Assembly (NCBI GenBank): GCA_046350295.1
Contig: JAXMAR010000016.1
Span: 62,001-126,000 of the forward strand
Direction of reading: 5' to 3'
From: JAXMAR01 sp046350295
GTDB lineage: Bacteria; Planctomycetota; Planctomycetia; Gemmatales; Gemmataceae
Length of the DNA stretch: 64,000 nucleotides
In this document: piece after piece, positions 1-10,403 of the stretch
How positions within the stretch are numbered: the stretch's first letter is position 1
Layout of the letters: each line of letters opens with the position of its first letter
The notes under the pieces: model-generated
Databases searched by the model: none
Seen by the model: only the letters and a program-made list of their open reading frames with translations
Told to the model about the DNA's origin: nothing
Program-made: the position numbers and the translations under genes

Positions 1-325
1 CGGTCGGATCATAGCCATAGGGGTTGCCCCAGGGATCGTTCAGGTACTTGGGTTCGAGCAACACCTTGCCGAAGGCGTTCGGCGTGGAGAGCTGCTGCAA
101 CTGCTGCGGCCAGTCGTTGTACTCGAGGTAGTACTCGCCGATCGCGGTGTCGATGGCGCGCAGGTCGGCGCTGATCCGCGCCTCGTTGCCGCGATCGCTG
201 AAGGACGTGTAGGCGACGACGGCGATGCCGCCGAGAACGACGATGATCGCGACCACCACCATCATTTCCATGAGGGTAAAGGCGGCGCGGCGGGTGAGGC
301 GGGAAGCGTGTTGACGAACGATCAT
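1..325 (-). CDS. gspG: Type II secretion major pseudopilin GspG, C-terminus cut by window edge
   Basis: The first 108 residues are visible. After a short basic leader comes the prepilin site and hydrophobic helix (FTLMEMMVVVAIIVVLGG, about residues 16-33), where E20 is the conserved Glu+5 of type IV pilin-like proteins. The following region ends with a GspG-typical stretch reading LNDPWGNPYGYDPT, which in this family forms part of the C-terminal fold. GspG is the main subunit of the periplasmic pseudopilus and is processed by a prepilin peptidase. It is the third gene after gspE and gspF on the same strand, about 150 bp downstream of gspF. The ATG at 325 is preceded by a GA-rich ribosome-binding region. 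Confidence 0.93.
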   Translation of the reverse strand, partial: MIVRQHASRLTRRAAFTLMEMMVVVAIIVVLGGIAVVAYTSFSDRGNEARISADLRAIDTAIGEYYLEYNDWPQQLQQLSTPNAFGKVLLEPKYLNDPWGNPYGYDPT

Positions 326-478
326 GGGAAGGTCCTCAGGAGATATTCATCGGTTCAGGCTACGCCTGTCGCGATTAAAGAGCAATTAGTTCAATCCTCT
401 TTTCGTCTTACGTCAATCGGCCCTCGTCGCAAGACCCGGCCGTCGGACCGAAGTCTCGATACTTCGGCTCCAAAAAAA

Positions 479-1689
479 TCACACGGCGGCGCTCATCTTG
501 AACACCGGCAACAACAGGCCGGCTACCACAAAAAGCGTGAAGCCGGCCATCACCAGGAGCATCATCGGCTCGAGCAGGCGAACGAACAGCTCCAGCTGGC
601 GCGCCGTTCGCTTTTCCAGCGAGTTCGCGATATCGAGCAACACCTTCTCCAGCTGGTTGCTTTCCTCGCCGACGGAGACCATTTCGACGATATCGGATGG
701 AAAATAGGGCAGCCTCGCAACGGCTTGGCCAGTGAGTTGCCTCGGCGGTCACGTTCTCGGCGGCCTCGTCGATCGCCTGGGCGAGCACTTTGTTGCCTGG
801 TCGAATCCTTGGCGATCTTGAGCGCCTGGAGGATCGGAATGCCGTTGCGCAGGAGCGTGCCCAGGATGCGCGTGAAACGGGACAGGGCCAGCGCCAGGTA
901 GATTTTCCCCACCAGCGGCATGCGCAGGCGGAAGCGGTCGATGGCGAAGCGTCCTCCTTCCGTACGCGCCCATTGCCGTAGCCCCCAGACGCCGCCAATG
1001 ATGCCGAGCACGACGAGCCAGCCGTAGCTGCGCATGACGCCGCTCAGGGCCAGGAGCCAGGTCGTGATGACCGGCATCTCGTTGCGTTCCTGGAGCCGCT
1101 TGAAGATCGGCTCGAACTTGGGGACGAAGAAGATGACGAGGACGTTGAGCACGACGAGGCCGAACGCGAGCAGGAAGATCGGATACGCCATGGCGCCGAC
1201 GACCTTCGATTTGAGGTCTTCCTGGTGCTCGGTGAAGACGGCGATGCGCTCGAGCACGTCTTCGAGGAAGCCGCCTTCTTGCCCGGCCCGCACCATGGAC
1301 ACCGCCAGCTCGTTGAACGTGCGCGGATAGCCGGACATGGCTTCGGCGAGACTGGAGCCGTCGGCGACCTTGACGTGGATTTCCTTGAGGATCTCGGACA
1401 GGGCCGGCTGCGACGCCTGCCGCTCCAGGATTTCCAGGCTGCGCAACAGGGGCACGCCGGCGCGCAACAGGTCCGCGAGCTGGCTGTAGAAGGTCGTCAT
1501 GTGCTTGCTTTTGACCTTCTTGCCCGAATCGCCCCCGACCGCGGCGTTCTTCACCATCGCGATCTCGAGGGGGAACAGCCCGCGTGCGTCGAGGATGCTC
1601 ATGACCTCGCGCTCGCTGTTGGCGGTGAGCGTGCCGTCGCTACGCTGGCCGCCGTCGGGAGACATCGCCTTGAACGCAAAATCCGGCAT
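479..1689 (-). CDS. gspF: Type II secretion inner-membrane platform protein GspF (frameshifted)
   Basis: The start MPDFAFKAMSPDG is the typical GspF N-terminus and has AAGG upstream; it is preferred over an ATG ten codons earlier. Two T2SSF domains are visible, each with a membrane segment, and the protein ends in the family-typical hydrophobic tail (LVMAGFTLFVVAGLLLPVF). Three single-base breaks fall within about 100 bp: near 805 (after IAKDST), near 740 (a GG run where GGG restores the frame) and near 718. Reading across frames recovers the expected GNKVLAQAIDEAAENV, NSLAKPLRGC and LPYFPSDIVEMVSVGEESNQ segments. GspF anchors the GspE ATPase and the pseudopilus base. The sequence is otherwise intact, so these are probably sequence errors and not a decayed gene. 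Confidence 0.88.
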
Positions 1690-1710
1690 GAAACGCAACC
1701 TTCGAGTCCG

Positions 1711-1867
1711 AATTGACAATTAGCAATTGCAAATTAGCAATTTCCAATTTGGGGTAGTTGCAGGGGCGCCATTGGTTGCCCAAAGACCCGCATCCTCAAG
1801 ACCATAAGCCTGGTGGCGTCAACTCCCCCAATTTGAAATTGCTAATTGTCAATTGTCACTTGTCAAT
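1711..1867. repeat. AT-rich imperfect inverted repeat between gspE and gspF
   Basis: Left arm 1711-1754 and right arm 1826-1867 are near reverse complements built from the units AATTGACAATTAGCAATT and AATTTGGGG, and the left arm carries an extra internal copy of the AATTAGCAATT unit. The 70-bp centre has normal high GC. The arms are far more AT-rich than the surroundings. No coding frame is plausible here. It could form a long hairpin in the gspE-gspF transcript or be a MITE-like insertion. Confidence 0.8.
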
Positions 1868-1879
1868 TTCCCGCCTTCC

Positions 1880-3580
<1,701 letters not shown>

Positions 3581-3628
3581 GCACGCCTCTGTGGCAGGCC
3601 GGGCGCATCGGGCCCGGGCCATTGCCCG

Positions 3629-3688
3629 GTAGCAGGCGCCTCCTTGCGCCGTCGCTTAGTAGCAGGCGCTCTCCATGCGCCATCGCTC
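3629..3688. repeat. Two tandem 30-bp units upstream of gspE
   Basis: GTAGCAGGCGCCTCCTTGCG begins one unit (3629-3658). An adjacent unit (3659-3688) differs at a few bases. Each contains a small GGCGC/GCGCC dyad. The 3581-3948 gap between gspE and the next minus-strand gene holds no convincing coding frame and presumably carries the gsp promoter. Confidence 0.6.
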
Positions 3689-3948
3689 GGAAACCGGCGT
3701 CCTCGGGGGCGGGCGCCAACCTGCGCTCGTTTCGCTGGGTAGAAACGGACTCGTCGCGCGAGCCGGTTTCATTGTCTTGCACGCGAATTAAGGCAGTATG
3801 AGAACGAGTCTCGCAGGTTATCCAGACTAACGCAAGCGCAGCGGCTTGTCCATGCCCTTGCGACGGAAGCCGGGGAAAGAAATTCCGGTCGTGCGGATTG
3901 TGCGGCTGACCCCCAGGGCCGGGCGCCGGAGCCGCTCGCGGGGGCGCC

Positions 3949-6860
3949 TCAGCGTTTCTCCAGCTTCGGCGGCAGGTACGTTGTCAGGTAGCTCAAGAGG
4001 TCGGCCATCTCGTTGAGGGTGATGTCTTTCTCGAGGCCCTCCGGCATGGCGGATTTCCCGGTGCAGGTCAGCTCCTCCAGGTCGGAGCGCAGGACGTCGT
4101 GCCTCTTGCCGTCGACGGCGAGCAGCGTGACGCTGGTGCTCGTCTCCGCGGCAAGGATGCCGGTGAGCGTGACGCCGGCCTTCGTCTGGGCCACGTAGTT
4201 GAGGTAGCGCGACTCGACGGCCCGATTCGGATCGAGGATGGCCGTCAAGAGGCCGTTGGGGGAGCGGTCGCCGACCGAGGTCAGCTGCGGCCCGACATCC
4301 TGGCCGACGTCGCCGAGCTTGTGGCACGAGGCGCACACGCGCTTGAAGACGGCGCCCCCCTTCTTCGCATCTCCGTCCATGACGAGGACGCGCTCGTAGC
4401 TCTTGACCGCCTTGGCCCGGTCGGCGCTGGTGGCGGCGCCGAAGAGCTTGGCGGCGCGCTCGCGCACGCCCGGATCGAGGTCCTCCAGCAAGCGGCGGCG
4501 CCGCGCGGCGTCCAGTTCGCCGGGGAGGATCTTGTTCGATTCGACGCTGAGCAGGACGTGATAGACCCAGTTCTTGCGCGCGCTCAGCGTGTCGAAGGCT
4601 TGAGCGCGCAACGCGGGCGTGAAGGATTTCCAGGCGACGATCAACCGCGCCGGTGTTTTCTCGTCGCCGATCTTGATCAGTTGATTGAGGATGGCCTGCT
4701 GCAATTCGTCCGGCGTCTCCGGCTTCAGCATCCGTTCGAGCCGGCGCACGTCGTCGGCTTGCTCGGTCCTGCCCCGGCCCATGACCCGCACCGCGGCGAG
4801 GCGCTCCACCAGCGAGCGTTTGGGGTTGTCCACCGCGGCTCGCGCGGCGGCGAACATGCGTTCGAACGCGTCCGTCACGCCGCCACCAAGCTTGATCTTC
4901 TCGCCTGACAGGTAGCTCGACAGTGGCGTCTTCTTCGATGCCAGCGCGTCGCACAGCGCGTTGAGCGCGTGCAGATTCTCCGCCGTCACCTCCTTGCCGA
5001 CGGTCCGGGCCAGAAGGTTCGGATCGATCAGCTTGCCGTCCCGGGCGCCGAGGCGGATGAGCGCATCGAGTACCGCGGGTTCCAGCTCGAACGGCGTCGC
5101 GTCAGGGGGCCCGTCGCCGCGCAGCACCTCAAGGAAGAATGGATAGGTTTGCGGGTTGACGGAGCTGAGCACGGCCGTGGACAGGCGCCGGTCCTTCCGC
5201 GCGCGTTTCGCCTGCACGGTGAGCAGCCGTGCGGCGCTCCAGTGCCGCGCTTCCCCGAGCGTGTAGGCGACCTGAAGTTGCACCAGCGGCTCGGGATCGT
5301 CGAGAAGTCTCTTCGCCTCGGCGACGATCATGGCGTTCGGGTGCTGCTCCAGACAGAACACCGCATGCTTCCGCACGCCCGGATGCTTGTCGCGCAACGC
5401 CTCCTCGATCAGGAGGGCCGAATCTGCCGCATCCCGTGCAAGCGCCGCCAGGCGTGCAACGCGCTTGCCCAAGCTTCCCTTCGCGATCATCCACTCCAAA
5501 GGCTGTCGTGGCTTCGTCGTCGCGCTCCACGATGAGCCGGTGGGCCGTGCTCTGCCAGCCGCTCGACCGTCGAGCCGCCGCCACCAACTCCTTCGTGCGC
5601 AGCTTCGCCAGGTTCGGGATCGGCCGCGGCTTTTTATCTTCCGGGTAAATGCGGTAGATGCGGCCAAGGAAACGCCGGCAGGAGATCGAGCTTCGCTTGC
5701 CATTCCTTCGGGATCCATTCGGGGTGCTCGATGACGTAGCGGTACATGTCGTACCCAGATCGCCCCGTCCGGGCCGGTCTGATCATCGTCGGCCGGAACC
5801 AGTTGTCGCTCGAAGCGAGGAACTCCGATTTCTTCTCGTCGTCGGCCCGCTTGCTGCGGAACGTCAGGCCGTCGGGGCGCATGATCTCGCGATGGATGAG
5901 GTTGTGGACCGGCTCGCAGACGAAGCTGTTCCCGTCGAAGGCGCTGAACAGGTCGTCGCGGTAGATCATCACGCCACGCCGAGGTGAAGTGGTTGAGGGC
6001 CGTCGGCGTGTTGCGCCGCGGCAGCGGCTTGCTGATCGGAAATACCTCCGCGGCGCCCGGCGTGTCCGAGACGTTGGAGCCGCACGTCGGTGAAGAGAAG
6101 GGTGGGGCGCTGCGCTTCAGGTAGCGGTCCTCCAGCACGAAGTGATACATCGGGTTCGAGTTGTTGCAGCCGAACCAGTTCCCCCAGTCGTCGCGACAAC
6201 GGCCGAACTGGGTTTGGCCGCTGACTGCTTCGATCGTTCCTGATTCTGGATGAATGCGGAAATCCCGGCCGTTGATGTTGACCGGAACGGGAATCTCGGA
6301 CGACGTGATCGATCCCGAAATCGCCGTTGGCGCCCGTAAATCCAGTTGTCGAGGCCCCAGGTGAGGCCGTTGACGCGGTGCTGCTGGTTGCCTTCCGGAA
6401 AGCCGCTGAAGAGCCTTGTGGACCTGGACCTTTCCCGTCTTTGTCGGGCGCCGGGTGTACAGGATGTCCGGGGGCGCAGGTGATGAGGACGCCGTCCTTC
6501 CACGGGAAGACGCCGGTGGGGAAGGCGAGGTTGTCGACGAAGACGGTCGCCTTGTCGTACAGACCGTCGGGCCTGGTCTTCTCCAGGACCTTGACGCGAC
6601 CGCCTCCTTCTTGCCGGGCGTGCCGAGTGGATAGTCTCCCATCTCGACGACCCAGAGCTTGCCGTCTCCCCGAAGGCGAAGGCGATCGGCGACTGCACCG
6701 TTGGCTCGCACGCCATCAGCTCGACCTTGAAGCCCGGCCGGGTCTTGATGCACTTGAGCGATTCTTCCGGCGCCCTGGGCCCCGGCTCCATGACGAACTT
6801 CTTGTCCTGGGCGGCGGCGAGGGAAGGGATGAGCGAGACGGCGAGGAGGAGACGGCGCAT
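3949..6860 (-). CDS. Secreted PVC-type dehydrogenase: beta-propeller, HEAT repeats, cytochrome c (frameshifted)
   Basis: The start MRRLLLAVSLIPSLAAAQ is a Sec signal peptide. The N-terminal half matches planctomycete membrane-bound dehydrogenase-like propellers (fragments LKCIKTRPGFKVELMACEPT, DGKLWVVEMGDYPLG and RDDLFSAFDGNSFVCEPVHN are seen in different frames). The middle is a HEAT-like helical region (about 5480-4500). The C-terminus is a PVC haem-binding domain with one CASCH motif followed by KLGDVGQDVGPQLTSVGDRS. Such proteins are thought to oxidise sugars or alcohols outside the cytoplasm; the substrate cannot be inferred. From 3949 to about 5480 the frame is clean. Between 5480 and 6690 at least five frame changes are needed. 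It is the only gene between the gsp set and motA, and is divergent from motA. Confidence 0.82.
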
Positions 6861-7115
6861 GGGGAACCTCCATCAAGAAAGGAGACGGGCTTGATGGTAG
6901 CGGACGGGACGCCGGCGGTAAAGCGCCGAACGCCGGATAGAAGGACGCCCGTAAAGGCCACACCGTCGGCGCATCCCGAAATGTCGGCGCGCCGAGGCGG
7001 CGCCACCCTCCCTTTCCCGGCGAAAGTCGCAAGCGTTCCGCGGCCCCACGCCGATTCCGTGAGAGGAGAAACCTCGCGCCCAGGAGCGCGCCGCGAGTCA
7101 TCTGCGAAAGACGCC

Positions 7116-7970
7116 ATGGTTGTTCTCGTCGGCTGCGTCGTCGTCATCGTCGCCGTCCTCACCGGCTTCACCATGGCCGGCGGGCACGTCGCCGCTCTCA
7201 TGCACATCTCCGAGGTCATCACCATCTGCGGCTCCTCGCTCGGCGCCCTCATCATCATGTCCCCGCCGAAGGTCATGCGCGACCTGGCCCGCGGCCTCGG
7301 GCAGGTGATCAAAGGTTCCCCCTACAATAAGCAAACCTACCTGGAGCTGTTCGAGGTCCTTTACGCTTTCGCCCGCATTGTCCGGCGCGACGGCATCCTC
7401 GCCCTCGATTCGCACATCAACAATCCGAAGGAAAGCGCGATCTTCCAGAAATACCCGCGCATCGCCAACAACCACCACGCCCTCGAATTCATCTGCAACG
7501 CCCTGGCGCTGCTCCTCGACGGCAAGGCCGACCCGGCCGACCTCACCGCCACGCTCGAGGAAGAGATCAACGTGATCGACCGCGAGCACCACGCCGCCAT
7601 CGGCGCCCTCACCAAGACCGCCGACGCCCTACCCGGCTTCGGCATCGTCGCCGCCGTCTTGGGCATCGTCGTCACCATGCAGGCGATCGACGGCCCGGCC
7701 AGCGAGATCGGGCACAAGGTCGGCGCCGCTCTCGTCGGCACCTTCCTCGGCATCCTTCTCTCCTACGGCTTCTTCGCGCCGATGGCGGGCCGCATGGAGA
7801 ACCTCGGCGAGGGGGAAAAGGTGTTCTTCCGCGCCGTGTCCTGCGCCGTCGTGGCGATCGCCGCCGGCGAGAACGCGCGTGAAGTGATCATCCGGGCCCG
7901 CCGCATCGTCGGCACCGACTGCTGCTCGGCCGACAACGGCGATGACCCAGGTTCTGCGCGCGGCGGTTAA
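7116..7970 (+). CDS. motA: Flagellar/stator proton channel protein MotA
   Basis: This is a complete 284-residue MotA. Two N-terminal membrane helices start VVLVGCVVVIVAVLTGF, followed by the cytoplasmic loop and then two C-terminal helices around PGFGIVAAVLGIVVTMQAID and VGAALVGTFLGILLSYGFF. The latter contain the MotA signature region (MQAIDGPASEIGHKVGAALVGTFLGI). With MotB it forms the ion-conducting stator of the flagellar motor. The ATG at 7116 starts directly on the first helix; an upstream in-frame extension back to 6327 overlaps the divergent dehydrogenase and is not believed. The motB-like gene follows after a 197-bp gap filled by an inverted repeat. Confidence 0.93.
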   Translation: MVVLVGCVVVIVAVLTGFTMAGGHVAALMHISEVITICGSSLGALIIMSPPKVMRDLARGLGQVIKGSPYNKQTYLELFEVLYAFARIVRRDGILALDSHINNPKESAIFQKYPRIANNHHALEFICNALALLLDGKADPADLTATLEEEINVIDREHHAAIGALTKTADALPGFGIVAAVLGIVVTMQAIDGPASEIGHKVGAALVGTFLGILLSYGFFAPMAGRMENLGEGEKVFFRAVSCAVVAIAAGENAREVIIRARRIVGTDCCSADNGDDPGSARGG

Positions 7971-8019
7971 AGGCAACGCGCGGGACAGAGACCCAGAGAA
8001 AGGTGGGACAGACGGCAAC

Positions 8020-8116
8020 GATTACGATTAGGATTAAGATTGAGATTAGTAGCAGCTTCGGGATCGGATGTGGTCAACGATTGACCTCCTAATCCTAATC
8101 GTAATCTTAATCTCAT
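8020..8116. repeat. Inverted array of GATTA-type hexamers between motA and motB-like gene
   Basis: The left arm (8020-8048) is made of GATTAC/GATTAG/GATTAA/GATTGA units in a row. The right arm (8087-8116) is the same kind of array in reverse orientation (TAATCC/TAATCG/TAATCT). The common core GATTACGATTAGGATTA is exactly inverted between arms. About 38 bp lie between them. It sits inside the motA-motB interval, 50 bp before the motB start. Confidence 0.8.
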
Positions 8117-8167
8117 GTTCAAGCTTGTTCTTATCTCACGGCTCGGTGGTTCAGAAGGAGCTGACTC

Positions 8168-8740
8168 GTGGCGGGAAAGGGTGGAGGAGGAGCCTGGAAG
8201 GTCGCGTATGCCGACTTCGTGACGGCGATGATGGCCTTCTTTCTCGTCATGTGGATCAGCGGTCAGGATCAGCAGATCAAGCGCGCCGTCTCCTATTACT
8301 TCAAGGACCCGGTCGGCGCCAGCGAATCGAGCGGTTCGAGCAAGCCGACCAAGACGGGGGCCCTCATCGAAACGACCCCGACCGGAAGCGTGCCCAAGTC
8401 CGAGAGCGTGTCGCTCGGCAAGGGGAGAAAATCGTACACCTCGCGCGGCGAGCGCAGCCCCTCGACCAAGCTGATCCGTGACTGGCTTTCCAACGACAAG
8501 GGAGCCCACGATCTAGCAGGAGCAGGCCTGGGGCTTGCTCGACCTGGGCCTCGCCAAAAACCAAGGAGGGACGCGACAGCCTCAGCTTCGCCGAGCAGGC
8601 CGCCAAGCAACTCGCCCGCAAGCGGCCGATGAGATCACGCGGCATCCCGACAGCAATCCCCTCTACCAGGACATGCTCTTCGAGGCCATCGCCGGCGTCA
8701 ACTGGGCGGAATTGGCCGAGGACTCGTCTCCCAGTAGCGG
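8168..8740 (+). CDS. motB: MotB-like stator protein, frameshifted, no OmpA domain seen
   Basis: The GTG start has AAGGAG about seven bases upstream. The N-terminus GKGGGGAWKVAYADFVTAMM followed by AFFLVMWI is the MotB plug helix with the proton-binding Asp (residue about 17). A linker with repeated Ser/Gly/Lys follows. The frame breaks near 8512 and again near 8560; across frames one reads QEQAWGLLDLGLAKNQG, then EITRHPDSNPLYQDMLFEAI, then AGVNWAELAED. The stop cannot be fixed; it probably lies close to 8740 because a minus-strand coding region converges here. A peptidoglycan-binding OmpA/MotB C-terminal domain is not recognisable in any frame, so this is either a short stator-like protein or its C-terminus is lost in bad sequence. 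Confidence 0.72.
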
Positions 8741-10400
8741 CGGCCTGGCAGCCGCGGCACGGGATACGCCAGGAAGCCGGTCGCGTTCAGCTGCATGGGG
8801 TACACCGAGGTCCCGCGGTCAATGTACAGCGTTTTCAGGTCTTTATCTTGACGGAATAGGCGACGAGTGGGGGCCGTTAGCCGGAACTGGGAAAAGATCA
8901 AGCAACCTGTCTTGACGGCCTCCGTGCCACTCGCCCTCGTGGCTCCGCGTTCCTCGCGTTTCGCGCGGCGAGGAATCGTCTGCTTCGGAACACCAACCAG
9001 CCAATCGCCGGGCCGGGCGGCCGCGACGGCGATCCAGGAGCGGATGTCGCCCATGGCCGAGGCCGCCTTCTTGACGGTTCGATGCTCTTGCCATTCAGGG
9101 CCTTCAGGTCGAGGGCTTCGCAGACGGCCGCCGCCTGGCCTTCACCTCGGGGTCCGCCGTCCACCAACCGAGGGAGGGAACTCATCGGGTCGCGGGATGG
9201 GGATGAGAGGCCCGCGACAACGAGATCGGCTTCCGCCTTCAGCTCGACCTTCAGGATCATGGCCGCCTTGTCGATCTCCTGAACCAGTCGTAGCTACCGG
9301 CGATCTGAGTCCAGATCGCTCCGCTCGGCGCCGAGAGCCAGGCACAGGGCCTCGTAAGCGTAGCTGTAGACGGGTGAAGCCGCCGGTGACAAGTAAGTTG
9401 GCCGTTGATCCGCTGGCGCTGCCGGCGCACTTTGGCGCCGCTCCTCCTCCTCGAAGTTTTCGGCGATCTCGTCGATGGTATTGCGAAGAAGCCCTCGAGC
9501 TTGCGGGGTGGCGGCGAGCAGTTTCGTCCTTGAGCCAGCGCGCGCGGAGGGCGCTCGACAGGACGGAACACGTAGACGGCGGTGCTCGCGGTGTTCGAGG
9601 GCGCGGCCAATCGAATATCCTCGTGAAGTGCTCGCCACTTGCGATTGTTGAACCGCACCGTCAGCGTATGATGGCCCGCGCCTGTTCCCGCGATGACGGA
9701 GACGGCACGCGCCATTCTCCGGTGGCGCAAAAACAGACGCGGGTTTCGACGCAGTCCCGGTTTCGACAACGCGCGTTCCTTTGCTTCCTCCAACATGAGA
9801 CGCGCTCTGAAAAACTGCTTCCCAGGTCGACGCACTGAAGCCGGCTTGGAGTTCGAGTTGATGCCACTTTTGTTTTTCCGGAATGGTCAGACGCCGCCGA
9901 GGTTTGTTTATACAGGCGCACTGACCGACCGGCTCACCACGCCCGCATATGCCCAAAGCCGGCGCCATTCCGCTCCTCTTCGCCGGCATTTCCTCGATGG
10001 CCTTGAGGTCGCGAATTTTCTGCCAGTCGCGTTTCGCCGACCAGCGCCTGCCAGCTTCTGTTCCAGGTCGAGCAGTTCCAGCGGAGCGCGACCTTGGCGC
10101 CCGAGAGAACGGCCAACTCCGCTTCGAGCATGGCTGCCGCCTGTTTGCGAAGACGCGCTCCCCATCTGCTCGTCTCGTCCGCGGCGGCCATCGCGGCCGC
10201 CTGGGCGGACAGGTAAGCGCCATACGGAACGCGGCCCTTCGAAAAGCTTGCCGCGGCGGTTCGGGCCCGGGCGTGCGGCAAGGCGATCCGCGGGTGCTGC
10301 CGCTCAAAGCGGAAACAACACGGCCAGTCAGGGTTTCACCGTCGGCATCTTCTCCTCTTCAGGATCTCCGGCAGTTGCCGGTCCGTAGCCGCCTGCTGCT
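8698..10400 (-). pseudogene. Unrecognised protein(s), coding signal broken by many frame changes
   Basis: No frame stays open, yet protein-like segments occur in succession on the minus strand. They include YGAYLSAQAAAMAAADETSR with LRKQAAAMLEAELAVL (about 10230-10090), LTVRFNNRKWRALHEDIRL (about 9660-9600), GLLRNTIDEIAENFEEEERR (about 9490-9430), SYAYEALCLALGAERSDL (about 9360-9310), RLVQEIDKAAMILKVELKAE (about 9280-9230), AMGDIRSWIAVAAARPGDWL (about 9060-9000) and DLKTLYIDRGTSVYPMQLNA (about 8850-8790). The first may be the C-terminal part of the upstream kinase-TPR gene. The rest fits a separate protein of perhaps 400-500 residues that I do not recognise. Frame changes occur about every 60-150 bp. 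Either a real decaying gene or very poor base accuracy would give this picture. Confidence 0.4.
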
Positions 10401-10403
10401 GCT

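Noticed and set aside
3629..3688. Tandem 30-bp units considered as a CRISPR fragment
   Set aside because: Only two adjacent units with no spacer between them and no cas genes in the window.
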